The translations under genes and the position numbers were made by a program. The notes beneath the pieces were generated by a model. The model searched no databases, had not been told where the DNA came from, and was given only the letters and a program-made list of their open reading frames with translations. A stretch of 18,624 nucleotides of DNA from Acanthamoeba lenticulata (Eukaryota > Discosea > Longamoebia > Acanthamoebidae): contig NAVB01001475.1 of assembly GCA_002179805.1 (NCBI GenBank), forward strand, positions 1 through 18,624, given 5' to 3'. Shown here one piece after another: positions 15,290 through 18,624 of the stretch; positions within the stretch are counted from its first letter, which is position 1; the number at the start of each line of letters is the position of its first letter.

Positions 15290-16250
15290 GGCATGCGCTC
15301 GGTTACATTTCGGTTTGTTGCGGGTAAAAATCTTGACGGCAACCAGGTGATCCGCGCCTACAGAAGTGCGAGGTGATGGATAACCACTCGTTCCATCGGC
15401 AGCCGGGGTCTCGGGAGCCGCGCGTTAGGCCACTAGTTGATGCTGCACGAGAGCCGCGGCTTTTCGTTCCTATCTCCAGTTTTTAAAGGCTCTTCTGCGT
15501 TGGTTAAATAACGTTACCCAAGAAAGAAAGAGAAAAAGGAAAGTTGGGATTGCCAATCGCCGGCAAGCAGGAAATAAACGACAGAATGACCAGGACTTTG
15601 GCGGGCACGGAACCGCCCAGTTGTTTGGGTGTAAACAAACTTATACCGGTCCTTCCTCGGTCCTTTCTTCGCCTGAGTCTGACGGGATGTACTTTGTTAA
15701 GATTCCTGTCCGTTGTCTTCATCACCCTATGCCCTGGTGAAGGTGCTGAAAACACCGCACCCAGGTCCCAAGGCAAAGAAACCGCACCGCAGAACAGTTC
15801 AAGCCAGAGGCACAAGTGTTGCTAACCTCCGAAAAAACAGCCCTAAACGTAGACTATCAGCCTCAATTTCTTCCAGCGGGTACTTCCAGTTCCTACACCT
15901 CGTGAAGCAGCTGTCCAATCCTATCCTTGGCAACAACAGCACCACGCCACCGTTGCCAGTCAAAATATTTTAGACCAATGACCACCATGGAAAGCAAGTT
16001 CATTTGTGCGGGGCTACCGCAACCTCAACGACCAGCGCAGAAAAGGTGACTCTGAAGTGGTATCAACTCGAACGAGCACCCCTACACGACCGCGAGGAAG
16101 CGACGGTCACTCGACGCAACTGGGCTCAGCGAACGCAACGTTCGCCAGATCCCCAAGTAGAAAAGCCACGAGCCCCGGTCGTCAGTCTCTCACTCAACTC
16201 CTGCCCCGAGTGCAGTGTACTACAAACCCACCTTTCAGACACTCGCCAGC
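15290..16250. other. Intergenic stretch, no gene recognised; holds the upstream region of the secreted-protein gene
   Basis: Short frames exist (plus 15544-15825 and 15713-15973) without any motif, and their composition is mixed. The part 15990-16250 is GC-rich, lacks stops in one plus frame and probably includes the 5' leader of the next gene. I see no clear TATA element, tRNA or repeat. Confidence 0.5.
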
Positions 16251-16955
16251 ATGAACTCTGCTGTTTGCCTCGTTGCTGTGCTCGCCGCCCTTCTGGTGCT
16301 GATGGTCAGCCCGAGCGAGGCCTACACGTCTGGCTACGACATGCCGCTCAAGTACCAGGTGGACGGCTTCACCCTCTACAACATGAACACGTCGGCCTAC
16401 TGCTACTACGACTGCGACCCGAGCCTGCTCTACCCGGCCAAGTGCCCGATGTCGTGCATGCCCTCCAACCGGACGAATCTGCAGCTGTTCAACATCGTGT
16501 CGAACCTCAACAAGGACATCCAGAAGAACTGCTGGGTGCGTCCTCGCTCGATCCCCGGCCAGCTGAGCCCGTATGACGGCAAGAAGCTGTGCTTCCCCAA
16601 GAACGCGTCGGGCGTGGGCGGCCTGCCGGCCCAGGACGGCGACGTCCACTGCAACTTTGTCGTCGGCAACAACCCGCTCAGGCAGTGGGACTGGTTCCAG
16701 TTGGAGAAGTTCGGAGGCGGTATTACCGCCGGCCTGGACAACATCTACCCGGGCGACTACGTCCGCATCAAGTACAACCGCACGGCCATCATCCCCAACG
16801 ACGGCGGCTACTGCCGCGGCTTCGTCGACGAGTCGCGCTTCAACTGCAAGATCCAGAACGCGTGGGAGGCCGACGTCTTCCAGTTGGGCTTCATGTCCAA
16901 CCTCGACCACTACAACGGCGACAACAACTGCTGCTGCCAGGCCGACAGTTGGTAA
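16251..16955 (+). CDS. Secreted cysteine-rich protein of unknown function
   Basis: ATG 16251 opens a single-exon frame of 234 residues. It starts with a clear signal peptide (MNSAVCLVAVLAALLVLMV, then SPSEA before YTSGYD; likely cleavage after A24). Another in-frame codon, GTG 16215, would only add 12 residues. The mature part has about 12 Cys, among them CYYDC, CPMSC and a terminal CCC, plus four N-glycosylation sequons (NTS, NRT, NAS, NRT). Aromatic residues are frequent (WDWFQLEKFGGG). There is no transmembrane segment or GPI-type tail, so it should be exported or placed in the cell or cyst wall. Codons almost always end in C or G, which suggests strong expression. I do not recognise the fold. 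It is convergent with the hydrolase gene, with 127 nt between the stops. Confidence 0.88.
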   Translation: MNSAVCLVAVLAALLVLMVSPSEAYTSGYDMPLKYQVDGFTLYNMNTSAYCYYDCDPSLLYPAKCPMSCMPSNRTNLQLFNIVSNLNKDIQKNCWVRPRSIPGQLSPYDGKKLCFPKNASGVGGLPAQDGDVHCNFVVGNNPLRQWDWFQLEKFGGGITAGLDNIYPGDYVRIKYNRTAIIPNDGGYCRGFVDESRFNCKIQNAWEADVFQLGFMSNLDHYNGDNNCCCQADSW

Positions 16956-17082
16956 ATTGTAGCAACCGCTCGCGCGCGAGCTGGTGGCCATGTTGTAGTT
17001 GTAAACCCATTTTGACAAAAGTAAAGAAGAAAAGCTACAACCAAACGCGTGCTTCACCATCCTCACCAGCCCACGTTCGCTC

Positions 17083-18419
17083 TTACTGCGTGTGATGAAG
17101 GAAGCTCTCCACGGCGCTGCAAAACTCGTTGGGCTTGGCAAAGTGCACCCAGTGGTCTGCGTCCTGTTCGCACACAACACACACATCTCTTTGAGCGATT
17201 CATCCACCGGCCTGAAACGGTTGGCTGGCGTGCGTACGGGGATCATCTCGATCTTGGCGTTGGGGAAGAAGGTTCGAATCCGGTCGTGGTACTCGGGCGT
17301 GATAAAGGGGCTCTTGCCGCCGCCCACGAACAGCGTCGGCTTCGTGTACTGCCGTCCCTCTGTGGCCTCGTCCCACGAGCGGATGGACTTGATGTGATTC
17401 TTCAGGGCCTCGAGGTTGAGGCGCCACCGCCAGCTCTTGTCGGCCTCGTGCACGAGGTTCGAGATCAGGAACGCGCGCAGGAGCGGCTCCTGGATGGTGC
17501 GGGCCAGGATCTTGTCGACGTCGCTGCGGCTGCGGATGGTGGAGAGGTCGATCGACTGCATGAGCTCGATGTAGTCGGTGTTCTTGTCCACGGCCGGGTA
17601 GGAGACCGGGGCAAAGTCGACCACCACCAGCCGGTCGATCACCTCTGGGTAGTGCAGCGCCATGCGCATGGCCAAGTTGCCGCCCTGGCGCCACGCCACA
17701 ACAACAACGTCAATGATGATGATGATGATGATGATGAGGAAGAAGACGGGTAACCATGCTGTGGCCCATGAGGGAAAAGGTGGACAGGCGATAGCGCTGG
17801 GTGAGGAGGTAGTGCAGGTCGCGCATCATGGCCTCATAGGTGTGCTCCGCGTGGTGCGGGCTGCTCCCGTGGTTGCGGAGGTCCAACAGCAGCGAGTTCA
17901 CGTGACACGCCGCTGCGGCCGGCACACGAGCCCACGCCAACCGTTGATCCGTTGTTGAGTCTTCTTCAGCACCATCATGAGGGAGGGACAACACGTACGA
18001 GTGATCTTCTTGGCAACGGAGCGCCAGTTGATGCCAGCCCCGAACAGGCCGTGCGCGATCGCCTGCAAGGCCGGCCGTGTCAGGGCGTGCAGCGGAAGAA
18101 GAAAAAGAAGAGACGGAACGTACGAGAGGCGGGCGTGAGAGGGCCTTGGGTGAGCGTGTGGTGATGGCCGTGTTGTGGAGCAGGACCGTGCCCTCCGGCG
18201 GCGGGCTGGGCGAAGAGACCGCGTCATGGTACGGGTGCTCCTCGCTCACCGCCGAGCTGGTGCGCCAGCGGAGCCGCCAAATTTGGATGAGATGCTGAAG
18301 AAGATCCAATTTGCTATATGTACGGAATCTTACCTTGCAAGCCTTCGGCAGACGATTTGGAGGTGCTGCGTCCGCGCGCACAGGAGCTGACTGACCCCAT
18401 TCCTGCACTGGCGACGCAT
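17083..18419 (-). CDS. ABHD11-like alpha/beta hydrolase, probably mitochondrial, six exons
   Basis: Exons on the minus strand: 18419-18334, 18256-18124, 18062-17999, 17912-17755, 17684-17238 and 17163-17083. All introns are GT-AG, of 77, 61, 86, 70 and 74 nt. The sum is 969 nt, 322 residues; ABHD11 proteins have about 300-315. Landmarks: oxyanion HGLFG (77-81), LDLRNHGSSP, nucleophile elbow GHSMG (Ser146, made by joining exons 4 and 5), VVVDFAPVSYP (D170), TLFVGGGKSPF, and the catalytic His in DADHWVHF (His300), formed across intron 5. The first 28 residues (MRRQCRNGVSQLLCARTQHL ...) have many Arg and no acid, like a mitochondrial presequence, which fits the mitochondrial place of ABHD11. Substrate unknown: lipid or acyl ester hydrolysis is usual. 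Exon 1 and its ATG are my least certain choice. Intron 4 holds an (ATC)8 run. Confidence 0.88.
17713..17736. repeat. (ATG)8 microsatellite inside hydrolase intron 4
   Basis: Eight perfect ATG triplets (CAT/ATC on the gene strand) within the 70-nt intron 17754-17685. Confidence 0.95.
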
Positions 18420-18498
18420 CTCGATGCTGGAGAAACTCAAATAGAAATGTTTGTATTATTTTTTTTCTTTAGATAAAAATAACAAAATAAGAAAGTCT

Positions 18499-18504
18499 TT
18501 TATT
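18499..18504 (-). terminator. AATAAA poly(A) signal of the gene at the window's right edge
   Basis: AATAAA on the minus strand, 20 nt after the stop of the partial gene 18525-18624. It is followed by an AT-rich stretch (18450-18490) that also forms the upstream region of the hydrolase gene. Confidence 0.6.
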
Positions 18505-18524
18505 CTGGCTCGGTGTGGACAAGC

Positions 18525-18624
18525 TCAAGCAAGACGAAGAGGGTTGGCGGTGAGGAACTCCTCAAGAGTGGTCAGCTTGCCGCGGGCTTGCTGTGCGCCC
18601 CATGCGACGAGCTCGTTCTGCTTG
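18525..18624 (-). CDS. C-terminal end of an unidentified protein, 5' partial
   Basis: The minus frame is open from the window edge (codons from 18623) through LVAWGAQQARGKLTTLEEFL and ends NPLRLA with TGA 18527-18525. The 32 residues look like real protein (an amphipathic helix followed by a short tail, C/G-ending codons), and an AATAAA follows. The family cannot be told from so little. It is in tandem with the ABHD11-like gene, whose likely ATG lies only about 105 nt beyond this stop. Confidence 0.6.
   Translation of the reverse strand, partial: KQNELVAWGAQQARGKLTTLEEFLTANPLRLA

Noticed and set aside
15544..15825. 93-codon plus-strand ORF in the 15.3-16.2 kb gap
   Set aside because: There is no motif, no codon bias like the neighbours, and no homologous look on either strand.
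17269..17290. T-arm-like GGTTCGAATCC suggesting a tRNA
   Set aside because: It lies inside exon 5 of the hydrolase (minus strand DRIRTFFPNA), and no acceptor stem, D-arm or anticodon arm can be built around it.
17710..17754. Eight-His tail at the end of a minus-strand frame
   Set aside because: It arises from reading through the (ATC)8 run of intron 4; splicing GHSM to GGN restores the hydrolase elbow.
18295..18333. A 39-nt first intron in the hydrolase gene
   Set aside because: From the exon-1 frame it runs into a stop about 16 codons later, whereas the acceptor at 18257 gives an open frame.

Overview
The window looks like nuclear DNA of a GC-rich amoebozoan protist, with an Acanthamoeba-like genome as the best guess. 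The reasons are short GT-AG introns (61-178 nt) in G/C-ending, codon-biased genes, a hybrid histidine kinase, a serpin, an expanded RING/B-box/NHL family and decayed DIRS- and copia-type retroelements. The genus is an inference from gene style; no marker gene fixes it.

Layout. At 1-1090 (+) is the 3' end of a hybrid histidine kinase with two introns. It converges on NHL copy A (1143-2306, -), which has one in-frame stop and a lost 5' end. From about 2310 to 6180 there is a dead retroelement block on the minus strand: a DIRS-like element (gag with CCHC, RT, RNase H, tyrosine recombinase) followed by a Ty1/copia gag-protease scrap. Past it, at 6360-6546, lies the 5' (RING) end of a gene of the same NHL family and strand, so copy A may be one gene split by the retroelements. 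A small scrap-yard follows (6585-6830): palindromes, a copy of the kinase receiver end, and an NHL scrap.

From 7204 to 8644 (+) lies an apparently intact three-exon serpin with an inhibitory-type hinge. It converges on NHL copy C (8721-9343, -), which is damaged. The serpin tail, 3' spacer and NHL 3' part occur again at 11481 onwards, where the serpin is only a tail fragment but NHL copy D (11719-14345) is the one nearly complete family member: RING, two B-boxes, coiled coil and a six-bladed NHL propeller. Between the copies are a cluster of GC palindromes, a 1.3-kb 18/12-bp minisatellite and a roughly 560-bp block without a single CpG. NHL copy E (14530-15275) is a wreck.

The right end is ordinary: a secreted Cys-rich protein (16251-16955, +), a six-exon ABHD11-like mitochondrial hydrolase (17083-18419, -) and the last 32 codons of an unidentified gene (18525-18624, -).

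The main story is a birth-and-death array of RING-B-box-NHL genes, all on the minus strand, co-duplicated with a neighbouring serpin and broken up by retroelements that show strong CpG decay.
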